Notes: generated by a model from the sequence alone, not told the origin. DNA of 64,000 bases from Runella rosea (GCF_003325355.1 NZ_CP030850.1:4395501-4459500); one strand, 5' to 3'; shown: positions 49,562 to 59,656, counted from the stretch's first letter. Numbers and translations: made by a program.

Positions 49562-51997
49562 TTATTCCGATTTTAGCGACTTAACTGGATTCATTAACGC
49601 TGCTTTGATGGCTTGAAAACTGACGGTTAATAGGGAAATAACCACTGCTAAAACTCCCGCAAGGAGAAACATCCACCACGAGATTTCGATGCGGTATGCA
49701 AACTCCGTCAGCCATTGGCGCATGGCAAAATAAGCGATGGGTGAAGCAATAACGACCGCAATGACGACCAACACCAAAAACTCTGCTGAGAGTAAACTCA
49801 CAATATTAGGGACACTCGCACCCAATACTTTGCGGATGCCGATTTCTTTGGTGCGTTGCTCAGCCATGTACGTAACCAGCCCAAAAAGCCCCAAACAGGC
49901 AATCAAAATGGTAAGAATAGCAAAGGTGAGGGCTACCTTGCCCACGCGCTGCTCGGCGCGGTACATTTGGTCAAATGATTGGTCTAAAAATTGGTAGCTG
50001 AAGGGCATGTCAGGGGCCATTTTTTTCCATTTGGCCTCCACTTTACTCACCAATCCTGGTACATCATTAGTGTTGATTTTGAAGGCCGTAGACCAATTGT
50101 TGTTGCCCAAACGCATGCATAAAGGCCCGACCGTTTGGCGGAGCGATTCGTAATGGAAGTTTTTCACTACTCCCACGATTTCGTACACCATGTCCAGACC
50201 AACAGACGGGCCACTTGAAGTATATATTTTTTTGCCGATAGGATCGTCGTAGCCCAGTAGTTTGGCGGTGGTTTCGTTGATAATCACGGCCGAAGAATCT
50301 GAACCGAATGATTTTGAGAAGTTTCGGCCTTTGATGATTTCCATGCCCAGCGTAGGTACGTACTCATAATCTACCCTCCAAACCTGCATATTAAAGCCGT
50401 TTTTCATGTCCATAACGGCCTCTTTAGAAAACGTATTATCGTTGCGAGAAGAGCCCGCAACGGGTAAAAAACCCGCGAATGAAGCACTTTTTACGCCCGC
50501 TATTTGCGCTATTTCATTTTTGAAAACTTCAGCGTTGGTAGCCAAGGCGCCTGTGCCATTGATGATGAGTACTTGGTCTTTATCAAAGCCCAGTTTTTTG
50601 GTTTGGATATAGTTGAGTTGTTGGTAAACAATAATGGTCCCGATGACCAAAACCAGCGAGGTTACAAACTGAAACGTAACGAGCAAATTGCGGAGATTGC
50701 TGCGCTTAAAACCTGCATTGAGCTTGCCTTTCAGGACTTCAATGGGCCGAAACGATGACAGGAAAAAAGCAGGGTAATAACCAGCTAAAAGCCCCACCGC
50801 AAAAGGTAACAGAAGCAGAAAGGGCAAAAGACTGGGTTGAAGCAGTGAGAAAACCGAAAAAGTCTTGGCCGAAATATCATTAAAATAAGGCAGTAATATA
50901 AACGTCATAAGCAGGGCGAAGGTAAACGCTAGGTAACTCGTCAGGGTGGATTCGGCAATGAACTGACCGATGAGTGTTTGCCGTTCGGTGCCCAGCACTT
51001 TTCGGATACCCACTTCTTTGGCGCGATTGGAGGAGCGGGCGGTGCTCAAATTCATAAAATTGATGCAGGCAATGAGCAACAAAAACAACGCTACTGCCGA
51101 GAAAATGTACACGTATTGAATATTGCCATTAACGCCCAGTTCGGCCGTAAGATCTGAATGTAAGTGAATGTCGGTTAGTGGCATCAGGCTGTATTCCAGT
51201 TTGTTGCCTGCTTTTTTAAATTCATCCATCGTCTCAACCTGCATAAATTGTTTGGCCTGCGGGAGGATATACCGTACTACATATTCGTCAAATTTTTTCT
51301 CAAAAGCCTTATAATCAGTGTCTTCTCGGAGCAAAAGGTACGTTTGGAAATTGTGGCTTAGATAACTCCCGAACCGATAATCAACATTGTCCATCGAGAA
51401 AATGAAGTCAAAATGGAAATGTGAATTGACGGGAATGTCCTTAATGACCGCCGTGATATTGTACATCGTTTTATCTTCCAGACCTACCTCAATGGATTTT
51501 CCGACGACATTGGTGGTGCCAAAATACTTATGGGCGGCGCTTTCGCTGATGACGGCGGTGTTGGGGTTATCGAGCGCCGTTTTGGTATTTCCGGCGATGG
51601 CTGGCAGCGTAAACACATCAAACAACGTTGAGTCGGCATAGGCAACACGTTCTTCCACAATGTACTCATTGCCCTTTTTGATGTGCCTTGAGCCGCTCGA
51701 CGCATAAAAACGGACGAACTGTTCTACCTGCGGATAGTCTTTTTTGAGCGTTGCACCCATCGGGTCGGAGGTGACGGCGAGGTTTAAATCAGTGCCACCA
51801 AAACGGATACTGGAGTGAATGCGGTAAATCCGGTCGGCTTTTTCATGAAAACGGTCATAGCTTAGTTCGTCGGTCACGTAGAGCGCAATCAGCATAAAAC
51901 AGCACAGACCAATGGCCAAACCCGCAATGTTGATGAATGAGAAAGTCTTGTTCTTCATCAAGTTTCTCCAAGCGATTTTGAAATAGTTTGTCAGCAT
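49562..51997 (-). CDS. ABC permease, double MacB_PCD/FtsX (paralogue E)
   Basis: An 811-residue permease. It has a first core with TAVISESAAHKYFG, FtsX block 1 with RAKEVGIRKVLGTER near 331 and a second core with VIINETTAKLLGYDDPIG. FtsX block 2 has EQRTKEIGIRKVLGASV near 721, and the protein ends NPVKSLKSE. By eye it is closest to paralogues D and G in the INFMNLSTARSS segment. It lies 54 bp downstream of paralogue F with no hairpin between, so the two are probably co-transcribed. Confidence 0.9.
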   Translation of the reverse strand: MLTNYFKIAWRNLMKNKTFSFINIAGLAIGLCCFMLIALYVTDELSYDRFHEKADRIYRIHSSIRFGGTDLNLAVTSDPMGATLKKDYPQVEQFVRFYASSGSRHIKKGNEYIVEERVAYADSTLFDVFTLPAIAGNTKTALDNPNTAVISESAAHKYFGTTNVVGKSIEVGLEDKTMYNITAVIKDIPVNSHFHFDFIFSMDNVDYRFGSYLSHNFQTYLLLREDTDYKAFEKKFDEYVVRYILPQAKQFMQVETMDEFKKAGNKLEYSLMPLTDIHLHSDLTAELGVNGNIQYVYIFSAVALFLLLIACINFMNLSTARSSNRAKEVGIRKVLGTERQTLIGQFIAESTLTSYLAFTFALLMTFILLPYFNDISAKTFSVFSLLQPSLLPFLLLLPFAVGLLAGYYPAFFLSSFRPIEVLKGKLNAGFKRSNLRNLLVTFQFVTSLVLVIGTIIVYQQLNYIQTKKLGFDKDQVLIINGTGALATNAEVFKNEIAQIAGVKSASFAGFLPVAGSSRNDNTFSKEAVMDMKNGFNMQVWRVDYEYVPTLGMEIIKGRNFSKSFGSDSSAVIINETTAKLLGYDDPIGKKIYTSSGPSVGLDMVYEIVGVVKNFHYESLRQTVGPLCMRLGNNNWSTAFKINTNDVPGLVSKVEAKWKKMAPDMPFSYQFLDQSFDQMYRAEQRVGKVALTFAILTILIACLGLFGLVTYMAEQRTKEIGIRKVLGASVPNIVSLLSAEFLVLVVIAVVIASPIAYFAMRQWLTEFAYRIEISWWMFLLAGVLAVVISLLTVSFQAIKAALMNPVKSLKSE

Positions 51998-52051
51998 GAT
52001 TTTAGGTTTTCAATATAAGATGAACTGCCTGCCTTAAGGGTTACACTTACA

Positions 52052-54442
52052 TTACTCCGATTTCAATGATTTTACTGGATTCATCAGCGCGGCTTTGACG
52101 GTATGAAAACTGACCGTCAATAAAGTAATCAGCAATACCAAGCCCGCAGAAAGCAGAAAAGTAACGGGACTGATGTCGGTTTTGTACGGAAACGGTTCAA
52201 GCCATTGATTCATAAAATACCACGCAATTGGAAATGCAATCAGGCAGGAAAGACCTACTAAATAAATAAACCCTTTGGAAATCAGTGTAACGATGTGTCC
52301 AGTTTCGGCACCCATCACTTTACGAACGCTGATTTCTTTGCGGCGTTGCTCAGTTGTGAAAGCCACTAAGCCCAATAGCCCTAAACAGGCAATTAGCACT
52401 GTCAGTGATGAAAAGGCGGTGAAAATGGTGCCGCGTTTTTGATCGGCGGCAAATTGCGATTGAAAATCTTGGTCCAGAAAATTATACTGAAACGAATGCT
52501 GCGGGAATACCTTTTTGTAAGACTTCTCCAAATGAGCCAATGTGCCGGGAATGTCGTTAGGGCTGATTTTGGCTTGTACAGAGCCATTATTTTCACGGTA
52601 CATCAAAATGAGCGGTTCGATAGGATTGTAAAGCGATTTTTGGTGAAAATCTTTGAATACGCCTACCACTTCCGCTAAGTTGGCAGTATCGCCCGCGAAA
52701 CGAATTTTCTTTCCCAACGCATCGGCCCAACCCATTTTTTTGATGAGGGCTTCGTTGACAATCATACGACGCAGCGAATCGGCTCGGTCTAATTCGGTGA
52801 AATTGCGTCCTTTGGAGAGTTGAATGCCCAATGTTTGTAAATAATGAGGGTCAACACCATACACTTCAACGCCCAAGTTGACAAAGCCTGTTTTTCCTTC
52901 GATTTCCATCAAATTGAAACTCTGGCCGTTGCTGTTGGGTGTATACCACGACGAACTCGCCGAAAGTACCTTCGGATTTTTCAGAAACTCTGATTTCATC
53001 AACTTGATTTCGTTGCGGCCGTCGCGGTTGATGGGCGGCATGTTTATCACCAACACTTGGTCTTTGCTGTAGCCCAAGTCTTTGTTTTTCATAAAGTTGA
53101 GTTGGTCATATACCACCCACGTGCTGATGAGCATTACCATCGAAATGGTAAACTGGAGTATCACCAAGGTCTGCCGCAAAGGGGCATTGCTAGATGCTTT
53201 GGCTAGGTTGCCTTTTAGCACCACCAAGGGATTGAATTTGGCCAAATAAAACGCTGGATAACTGCCTCCCAATAGGCCCACGACCACCACAATGGTCAAG
53301 ATACTGATGAGGGTAATGGGCTGAAAAATGGTGCCGAACGTGAACGTTTTGCCCGAAATATCATTGAAAACAGGCAACAATACGGCAATCAAAAGAAGGC
53401 TTAAAATAAGTGAGGCAAGCGTAATCACGGTCGATTCGGTCAAAAACTGCGCAATCAAGTGCCGCTGCAATGACCCCGATACTTTTCGAATGCCGATTTC
53501 CTTGGCCCGTCGTGCGGAGCGTGCCGTTGTGAGGTTCATGTAATTGATACAGGCAATCAAAATCATGAACAGCGCCACCGCCGAAAAGGTATAAATATAC
53601 GACATAGTGCCCAGTTCTTCTGGCTCATTGTTGAGGTCTGAGCGCAGGTGAATATCAACAATGGGCTGAACAACGTAGTTTATTTTGACATTATAAGGAG
53701 AAAAAATAGAGGCCATGTATTTTTCGTACATCGGCACTAATTTTTTCTCAAATGACTTATAATCACTGTTTTTGGTGAGTAAAGCGTAAGTGTAAAACCC
53801 AAAATTGCCCCAGTTATTGCCAAAGTCTTTTCCCAAACTTGAGGCAGAAATTAGCGCGTTAAATCGTAGATGCGAATTTTGCGGTACATCTTCGATAATG
53901 GCGGTGATGTTGTAAGTGTCCTTTTTTCCTTGCAATGATTTCCCTACCACATTGTCGGTTGTTTGGAAGTACTTTTCAGCCACTGACCTTGTTAGCACGA
54001 GCGAGTTGGGAGCAATAAGCGCTCTTTTGGCATCGCCAGCAATGAATTTGTACGTAAATACATCGAATAGATTGCTGTCGGCAAAGAAAACCTTGTCTTC
54101 AAAAAATTGCGTATCGCCTTTCTTAAATAACGTTTTATCGCCATTTCTCACAAAACGAACCGCGTGCTCTACCTCAGGGAATTCTTTTTTGAGGGTAGGC
54201 CCTAACGGAAATTGTGTAACGGCGACTTTGTCTGCCCGCTCGGGTTCTTTGATAGCGGCTCCCACGCGATAAATACGGTCGGCTTTTTCGTGGTAACGGT
54301 CGTAACTGAGTTCGTCGGTGATGTAAAAAACCAAAAATAGGCTGAAAGTCAGCCCAATGGTGAGGCCCAAGATGTTGAGGGCGGCGTAGCCTTTGTCCTT
54401 CAAAAGGCTTCGTACGGCGATTTTAAAATAGTTCTTTAACAT
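52052..54442 (-). CDS. ABC permease, double MacB_PCD/FtsX (paralogue F)
   Basis: A 796-residue permease. It has a first core with SLVLTRSVAEKYFQ, where the usual final glycine is replaced by glutamine. FtsX block 1 has RAKEIGIRKVSGSLQ near 319, with serine in place of the usual leucine/valine. The second core has MIVNEALIKKMGWADALG. FtsX block 2 has EQRRKEISVRKVMGAET near 706, where the conserved EIGIRK is EISVRK. These changes fall in the putative ATPase-contact motif, so its partner specificity may differ. It ends NPVKSLKSE. Confidence 0.9.
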   Translation of the reverse strand: MLKNYFKIAVRSLLKDKGYAALNILGLTIGLTFSLFLVFYITDELSYDRYHEKADRIYRVGAAIKEPERADKVAVTQFPLGPTLKKEFPEVEHAVRFVRNGDKTLFKKGDTQFFEDKVFFADSNLFDVFTYKFIAGDAKRALIAPNSLVLTRSVAEKYFQTTDNVVGKSLQGKKDTYNITAIIEDVPQNSHLRFNALISASSLGKDFGNNWGNFGFYTYALLTKNSDYKSFEKKLVPMYEKYMASIFSPYNVKINYVVQPIVDIHLRSDLNNEPEELGTMSYIYTFSAVALFMILIACINYMNLTTARSARRAKEIGIRKVSGSLQRHLIAQFLTESTVITLASLILSLLLIAVLLPVFNDISGKTFTFGTIFQPITLISILTIVVVVGLLGGSYPAFYLAKFNPLVVLKGNLAKASSNAPLRQTLVILQFTISMVMLISTWVVYDQLNFMKNKDLGYSKDQVLVINMPPINRDGRNEIKLMKSEFLKNPKVLSASSSWYTPNSNGQSFNLMEIEGKTGFVNLGVEVYGVDPHYLQTLGIQLSKGRNFTELDRADSLRRMIVNEALIKKMGWADALGKKIRFAGDTANLAEVVGVFKDFHQKSLYNPIEPLILMYRENNGSVQAKISPNDIPGTLAHLEKSYKKVFPQHSFQYNFLDQDFQSQFAADQKRGTIFTAFSSLTVLIACLGLLGLVAFTTEQRRKEISVRKVMGAETGHIVTLISKGFIYLVGLSCLIAFPIAWYFMNQWLEPFPYKTDISPVTFLLSAGLVLLITLLTVSFHTVKAALMNPVKSLKSE

Positions 54443-54461
54443 GGCTTTGGGTTATTAATTG

Positions 54462-54519
54462 GTAGGGGCAGGGCTTGTCTCCGCCCAGTTTTTTGGGTAG
54501 ATGCAGGCCGCACCCCTAC
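54462..54519. repeat. REP-like palindromic element, copy 3
   Basis: GTAGGGGCAGGGCTTGTCTC starts it and GCAGGCCGCACCCCTAC ends it, the same termini as the other copies but with more decayed arms. It fills the gap between paralogues G and F. Confidence 0.75.
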
Positions 54520-54521
54520 GA

Positions 54522-56939
54522 TTACTCTGATTTCAACGATTTCACGGGGTTCATTAATGCGGCTTTAATACTTTGAAAACTCACTGTCAGTAAGGCAATG
54601 ACAATTGCCGCGATTCCCGCCAATACAAATATCCACGCGCTGATTTCGATGCGGTAGGCAAAATCCTGCAACCATTGATTCATGCCCCAGTAGCCCAATG
54701 GAAACGCCACGACGCAAGCAATGACAATCAGTTTCAGAAAATCTTTGGATAACAAACCGATGATTTGTCCCACGTTGGCACCCAGCACTTTGCGTACGCC
54801 GATTTCTTTGGTGCGTTGTTCAGCGGTAAAAGTAGCCAAGCCAAACAATCCCAAACAGGCAATAAAAATGGTTAATCCCGAAAAAAGACTCAGGATGGTG
54901 CCTGTTTTCTGTTCGGCGACGTAGGTTTTTGCGAAAAGGTCATCCATAAATGCGTACTCAAACGGCTCATCGACGCCAAATGCTGCCCAACGACTTTTCA
55001 TAGAGGCCAGCAATTCAGACACGTCGCGGGTTTTTACCTTTACGATAAGCCCCCAGTTGTTTTCATAGACCATCAGCAGCGGTGAAATGGACTCGTGGAG
55101 CGATTTAAAGTGAAAATCTTGCACGACGCCAATCACTTTATAGACTTTCTTGAAGCTGTTGTTACGTGTGATATGATGGCCTACGGCGTTGTTGCCCCAA
55201 CCAAAGGCTTTTGCGGCGGCCTCGTTGATGATGATTCCCGCTGAGTCGGAAGCAAACGCTTTCGAGAAGTTACGGCCTTCAACGATTTTCATGCCCAACG
55301 TGGGAATGTATTGGTCGTCAATGCCGTATTGTAGCGTACGCATGATTTGCGCTTCGTTGTTTTCGGGATACGCCAGCGAATTGTTGGAGTTGGTGGGGCC
55401 AGCGGGTCGATAGGGTGAGGCTGTTACGTTCACCACCCGTGAATCTTTTAAGAGTTCTTCTCGAAAAATGGCTTCGTTTTTACCCAACGCCCACGAGTTT
55501 TGCAACACCAGCAATTGGTCTTTATCGTAGCCGAGCTTTTTGTTTTGAATGTACGAAAGCTGTTGGTAGACCACCGTGGTACCCACAATAAGGCAAATCG
55601 AAATGCAAAACTGAAACACTACCAAACCGCTACGCAGGCCAATGGTTTTTTTGCTACCTGTAAACCGGCCTTTTAGCACGGCAACGGGCTTAAAAGAAGA
55701 AAGAAAAAAGGCAGGGTAGCTCCCCGCCAAAACGCCGACCACCAGACCAAAAGCCAACAGTCCCGCCAACGTGAGCGGATTAGCCATAAAGTCAAGGTGC
55801 AGGTTTTTACCAGACAAATCGTTAAAAATAGGCAACGCCACTTGAACCAAAAGCATCGAGAGTGCCACCGCAAACGACGTCAGTAAGATAGATTCGAGCA
55901 GAAATTGGCGTACTAATTCAAGCTTAACGGAGCCGAGTACCTTCCGAACCCCCACTTCACGAGCGCGTTTGGAAGCCCCCGCCGTGGCCAAATTCATAAA
56001 GTTAATGCAGGCAATAAGCAGCATAAACAGGGCAATGGCCCCAAAAATATACACGTATTTTATATCCCCACTTGCCTCCAACTCATTGGTGCCTTCGGAA
56101 TAAAAGTGAATATCGGCCAATTTCTGTAAGTGTAAGCCCAGTTCATTGCCTTTGGTGCGAAACTGTGATAGGCTCATACCCATGGCCTGCAGAATCTGTG
56201 GACCCATGTATTTTTCGACCGTAGCGGGTAGTTTGGCTTCCAGTTTTTTGTAATCGACACCTTCTGCCAATACCAAGTAGGTGAAGTAATTGGAGGTCAG
56301 CCAAGAGGTTGATTTTGCCTCGTCGTCCGACGCCATTGAACCCAATAAATCGAAATGAAAATGAGAGTTAGACGGAATTTTATCAAACAGCCCCGTCACT
56401 CTAAACGCTGGCGCATCGGCGCCTTTTTTAAAATAAATGACTTTGCCAATGGGGTTTTCGTTGCCAAAATACCTTTGAGCCGCCGCCTTGGAAAGCACTA
56501 CACAGTTGGGTTGAATCAAGGCCGTTTTTGGGTCTCCTTGCAAAAAAGGAATGGTGAATACGTCAAAAAAGTTGGCGTCAACGTACGCCATTGGGGCATC
56601 GTTGAATAGTTTTTCGCCTATAACTACCCTCGGTGTGCCCAAATTGCGCAGTCGAGTGGCCTCTTGTACTTCTGTATAATCATTTTTTAATGCCTGTGCT
56701 GTGGGAGGCATTACACACGATTCGTTGATTTTTCCGCCGTTGATATTAGCTTTAAAAACAACCCGTACAATTCGGTCAGCTTTTTCGTTGAAACGGTCGT
56801 AGCTCAATTCATCCTGCACAAATAGGCTGATGACCAAGCACGTAGCAATCCCGATGGCTAAGCCGAAAATATTAATAAACGAATAGACCTTGTTTTTGAT
56901 AAGGTTACGGTAGGCGATTTTGAGGTAATTTTGTAGCAT
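54522..56939 (-). CDS. ABC permease, double MacB_PCD/FtsX (paralogue G)
   Basis: An 805-residue permease. It has a first core with CVVLSKAAAQRYFGNENPIG, FtsX block 1 with RAREVGVRKVLGSVK near 331 and a second core with IIINEAAAKAFGWGNNAVG. FtsX block 2 has EQRTKEIGVRKVLGANV near 715, and the protein ends NPVKSLKSE. REP-like elements flank it on both sides (54462-54519 and 56957-57016). Recombination between them could remove or duplicate the gene. Confidence 0.9.
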   Translation of the reverse strand: MLQNYLKIAYRNLIKNKVYSFINIFGLAIGIATCLVISLFVQDELSYDRFNEKADRIVRVVFKANINGGKINESCVMPPTAQALKNDYTEVQEATRLRNLGTPRVVIGEKLFNDAPMAYVDANFFDVFTIPFLQGDPKTALIQPNCVVLSKAAAQRYFGNENPIGKVIYFKKGADAPAFRVTGLFDKIPSNSHFHFDLLGSMASDDEAKSTSWLTSNYFTYLVLAEGVDYKKLEAKLPATVEKYMGPQILQAMGMSLSQFRTKGNELGLHLQKLADIHFYSEGTNELEASGDIKYVYIFGAIALFMLLIACINFMNLATAGASKRAREVGVRKVLGSVKLELVRQFLLESILLTSFAVALSMLLVQVALPIFNDLSGKNLHLDFMANPLTLAGLLAFGLVVGVLAGSYPAFFLSSFKPVAVLKGRFTGSKKTIGLRSGLVVFQFCISICLIVGTTVVYQQLSYIQNKKLGYDKDQLLVLQNSWALGKNEAIFREELLKDSRVVNVTASPYRPAGPTNSNNSLAYPENNEAQIMRTLQYGIDDQYIPTLGMKIVEGRNFSKAFASDSAGIIINEAAAKAFGWGNNAVGHHITRNNSFKKVYKVIGVVQDFHFKSLHESISPLLMVYENNWGLIVKVKTRDVSELLASMKSRWAAFGVDEPFEYAFMDDLFAKTYVAEQKTGTILSLFSGLTIFIACLGLFGLATFTAEQRTKEIGVRKVLGANVGQIIGLLSKDFLKLIVIACVVAFPLGYWGMNQWLQDFAYRIEISAWIFVLAGIAAIVIALLTVSFQSIKAALMNPVKSLKSE

Positions 56940-56956
56940 AATTTTTACGTTTTTAG

Positions 56957-57016
56957 GTAGGGGCAGGCCTTGCGTCTGCCCTATCAGAGCTGGGCAGACG
57001 CAAGGCCTGTCCCTAC
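56957..57016. repeat. REP-like palindromic element, copy 4, minimal form
   Basis: The cleanest copy. A 25-nt arm (56957-56981) and a 25-nt arm (56992-57016) pair with one G-U around a 10-nt loop, and no tandem units are present. It overlaps the end of paralogue H, whose TAG stop (57013-57015) lies in the terminal GTAGGG. Confidence 0.92.
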
Positions 57017-59442
57017 TCCGATTTCAATGACTTCACTGGATTCATCAAAGCCGCTTTAATGCTTTGAAAACCAACGGTTAAAAACGCAATCAGTACGGCC
57101 AGACTACCCGCGACGGCAAATACCCACCACGAAATGGAAATTCGGTACGCAAAATCTTGTAACCATTTGTCCATGAAATAATAGGCAATGGGCGAGGCAA
57201 TCAAAATGGCCAACAGCACCAACAACAGAAAGTCTTTGGATAGCAGCGCTGTAATGCTTGCCACTGAAGCGCCCAGCACTTTGCGGATACCGATTTCTTT
57301 GGTGCGCGACTCTACCGTAAAAGTAGCCAAGCCAAACAGACCCAAGCAGGCAATGAAAATCGCCCAAAGCGAGGCTGTGGTGAAGATACGGCTATATTGC
57401 TGCTCTGAAACGTAGAGTTTGTTGAAGTTCTCATCGACAAAAAAGTAGTCAAACGGATTGCCAGTAAAGTACGTTTTATAGAGTTTGTTCAAAGACGCTA
57501 TTTTTTCGGGCATCCGGTCAGCAGTCAGACGAACGGTGAAGTAGGCGTTGTTGTTTTGCGGATAAAAAATAATGGGGTCAATGGCTTTCTGTAAGCTGGT
57601 ATGGTGGTAGTCTTTGACCACGCCGATGATTTCGAGGTAGCGCTCATCCCATTTGATTTTGGTGCGAAGTGCCTGCTCGGCGGAGGTGAATCCCAATTGT
57701 TGAATGGCACGCTCGTTCATGAGCACTTTGCTGTTTTGATTCCACTCTACTTTACATTCTTCGGCGGTAAAATTGCGTCCGGCTTTGAGGCCGATTTCGT
57801 AGGTTTTCAGAAAACGCTCGCCGATGATGGCAAACGAATAAGTTTTGAATTCATCGCCCGACTTGGAATTGGGCTGGGTAAAACCAGCGGTGGAAAAATT
57901 GTACCAACCACTGGGAATTGTTCCCGATGTACAATAGTCTTTTATGAAGCTCTGTTGCGTCAATTCGTTCCAAAAAGCGTTTTTACGCGCTGCGTAGGTG
58001 CTGTCTTTGCCGATTTCGGGTCCGCGTATGACCAATAACTGCTGCGTGTTCATGCCCAGATTCTGGCTTTGCATGAAATTCAACTGGTTGTAAATCACTA
58101 TCGTTGCCAACACCAGCGTAATGGAAATGGAAAACTGGACCACCACCAGCGATTTGCGGAGAAAAACCCCTTTAGCTGTTTTATTCAACTGTCCTTTCAT
58201 CGTTTTGATAGGGTTGAAATTGGATAGCGCAAAGGCGGTATACGCGCCTGATGCCAACGACCCAATCAATACAACGGCCAATCCCCATATCCAAACGGGA
58301 GTATAGCCTAATGTTTTGAGAGACAGTGGTTTGTCAAGCAATTCGTTGAAGAAAGGTTGTAGCGCCGATACCAGCACAAGCGCTAAGACAAAACCCAATA
58401 GATTGACCAACATGGACTCGCCCAAAAACTGCTTTACCAAATGCCACTGGGTGGCTCCGATAACTTTCCGCACACCTACTTCATTGGCACGTTTGAGCGA
58501 ATTGGCGGTTGAAAGATTAACGTAATTGAACCATCCGATGATTAAAATCAAAAAGGCGATTCCCCCGAGCATGTATACGTATTTGAGGTTGCCCAAGGTT
58601 TGAAGGGTATCGTTGAGCGATGCCGACAAATGGGTATTTTTGAACGCCTGTAATCGAAAGCGTACGCCGTCGTTTTCTTTGCTCAATTCGTTGCGCATGG
58701 CCGTCAATTTAGCTTCAAACGCGCTAGGATTTACACCTTTATTGAGCAAAAAGAACATGTTTATGTATTGAGAATCAATATTTTCGGTGTCGGCCCAGCC
58801 GTTGCCGACCAAATTGGCGGAGATTTTTAGGGTTTCCAATGAAAACACCAAGTCGTACCGAATGTCGGAGTTGGCAGGCATATCGGCGTAAATGCCCTGG
58901 ACGGTAAAGGGCATCGTACCAAATTGATTTGACAACGTCAGCACTTTGCCCATCGGGTTTTCGGTGCCAAAATATTTTTTTGCGCTGGTTTCCGACACAA
59001 AAACTACGTTAGGCTTGGCCAGTGAGGTGGGCTGTCCAGATTTGAGCGGAAAGCTGAAAAATGAGAAGAAATTACCTTCGGCGTAGGAGATGTTCGTTTC
59101 ACGAAATGATTCGTTGGTGGGTCCTTCTTTTTTGACAATTCCTTGCGCCATGCCATCGGCAAAACGGCAGTAGGATTGAATATCGGGAAAGCGCTGCTTG
59201 GCCCGCGAAGCCCAACCGGGCTCCACTTCGCCCCAAGTAACTCCTTTGGGGTCTTCATTGAGCAGCCGGTACATATCTGGCAGATTGGTATGAAACTGAT
59301 TGAAGCTTTTTTCGTGGCTAACGTATTGGAGTATCAACAAAAAAGCCGAAATGCCCATGGCCAACCCAGCGATGTTGATGAAGCTGTACACCTTGTGGCG
59401 AAGCAGGTTACGGAATGCTATTTTGAGGTAGTTGTGGAGCAT
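57013..59442 (-). CDS. ABC permease, double MacB_PCD/FtsX (paralogue H)
   Basis: The start is best placed at the ATG at 59442 (MLHNYLKIAFRNLLRHK), in line with all paralogues; an upstream TTG frame to 59484 is a read-through of a terminator region. The 809-residue product has a first core with VVFVSETSAKKYFG and FtsX block 1 with RANEVGVRKVIGATQ near 325. The second core has VLMNERAIQQLGF. FtsX block 2 has ESRTKEIGIRKVLGASV near 717, and the protein ends NPVKSLKSE. Its stop codon is supplied by a REP-like element. It is the first gene after the sigma-54-like promoter at 59657, from which a 215-nt leader with a hairpin terminator separates it. Confidence 0.9.
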   Translation of the reverse strand: MLHNYLKIAFRNLLRHKVYSFINIAGLAMGISAFLLILQYVSHEKSFNQFHTNLPDMYRLLNEDPKGVTWGEVEPGWASRAKQRFPDIQSYCRFADGMAQGIVKKEGPTNESFRETNISYAEGNFFSFFSFPLKSGQPTSLAKPNVVFVSETSAKKYFGTENPMGKVLTLSNQFGTMPFTVQGIYADMPANSDIRYDLVFSLETLKISANLVGNGWADTENIDSQYINMFFLLNKGVNPSAFEAKLTAMRNELSKENDGVRFRLQAFKNTHLSASLNDTLQTLGNLKYVYMLGGIAFLILIIGWFNYVNLSTANSLKRANEVGVRKVIGATQWHLVKQFLGESMLVNLLGFVLALVLVSALQPFFNELLDKPLSLKTLGYTPVWIWGLAVVLIGSLASGAYTAFALSNFNPIKTMKGQLNKTAKGVFLRKSLVVVQFSISITLVLATIVIYNQLNFMQSQNLGMNTQQLLVIRGPEIGKDSTYAARKNAFWNELTQQSFIKDYCTSGTIPSGWYNFSTAGFTQPNSKSGDEFKTYSFAIIGERFLKTYEIGLKAGRNFTAEECKVEWNQNSKVLMNERAIQQLGFTSAEQALRTKIKWDERYLEIIGVVKDYHHTSLQKAIDPIIFYPQNNNAYFTVRLTADRMPEKIASLNKLYKTYFTGNPFDYFFVDENFNKLYVSEQQYSRIFTTASLWAIFIACLGLFGLATFTVESRTKEIGIRKVLGASVASITALLSKDFLLLVLLAILIASPIAYYFMDKWLQDFAYRISISWWVFAVAGSLAVLIAFLTVGFQSIKAALMNPVKSLKSE

Positions 59443-59463
59443 GGTTTCATGAGTTTGGGCGAG

Positions 59464-59502
59464 AAAAAAAGAAGGAAAGAACAAAGATTCATTCTTTCCT
59501 TC
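59464..59502 (-). terminator. Intrinsic terminator inside the leader of permease H
   Basis: An 11-bp perfect stem (GAAGGAAAGAA at 59471-59481 with TTCTTTCCTTC at 59492-59502) is followed on the minus strand by seven T residues, ending 21 bp before the ATG at 59442. It lies downstream of the sigma-54-like promoter, as an attenuator would. Confidence 0.8.
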
Positions 59503-59514
59503 ACAGGCTTTTGT

Positions 59515-59568
59515 TTACAGATTACACGATGGCGTGCATGGGTTGATTAAAATACAAAATTCGTTCAT
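59515..59568 (-). CDS. Possible 17-codon leader peptide upstream of the terminator
   Basis: ATG at 59568 opens a short frame, MNEFCILINPCTPSCNL, ending in TAA 12 nt before the terminator stem at 59464-59502. It has three cysteines and two prolines. The place between a promoter and a terminator-hairpin fits a translated attenuator leader, but a short ORF of this size can occur by chance and no Shine-Dalgarno is evident. Confidence 0.3.
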   Translation of the reverse strand: MNEFCILINPCTPSCNL

Positions 59569-59656
59569 GGCTGTATGAAACGGAAAATGCTTTATAATGA
59601 TTGAGAGGTAATGAATGGCTGTTAGTAACCTCTATTAATTGCTTACTACTCTTGTT

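Noticed and set aside
59442-59484. Upstream extension of permease H to a TTG at 59484
   Set aside because: The extension runs into the terminator region and has no counterpart in paralogues.
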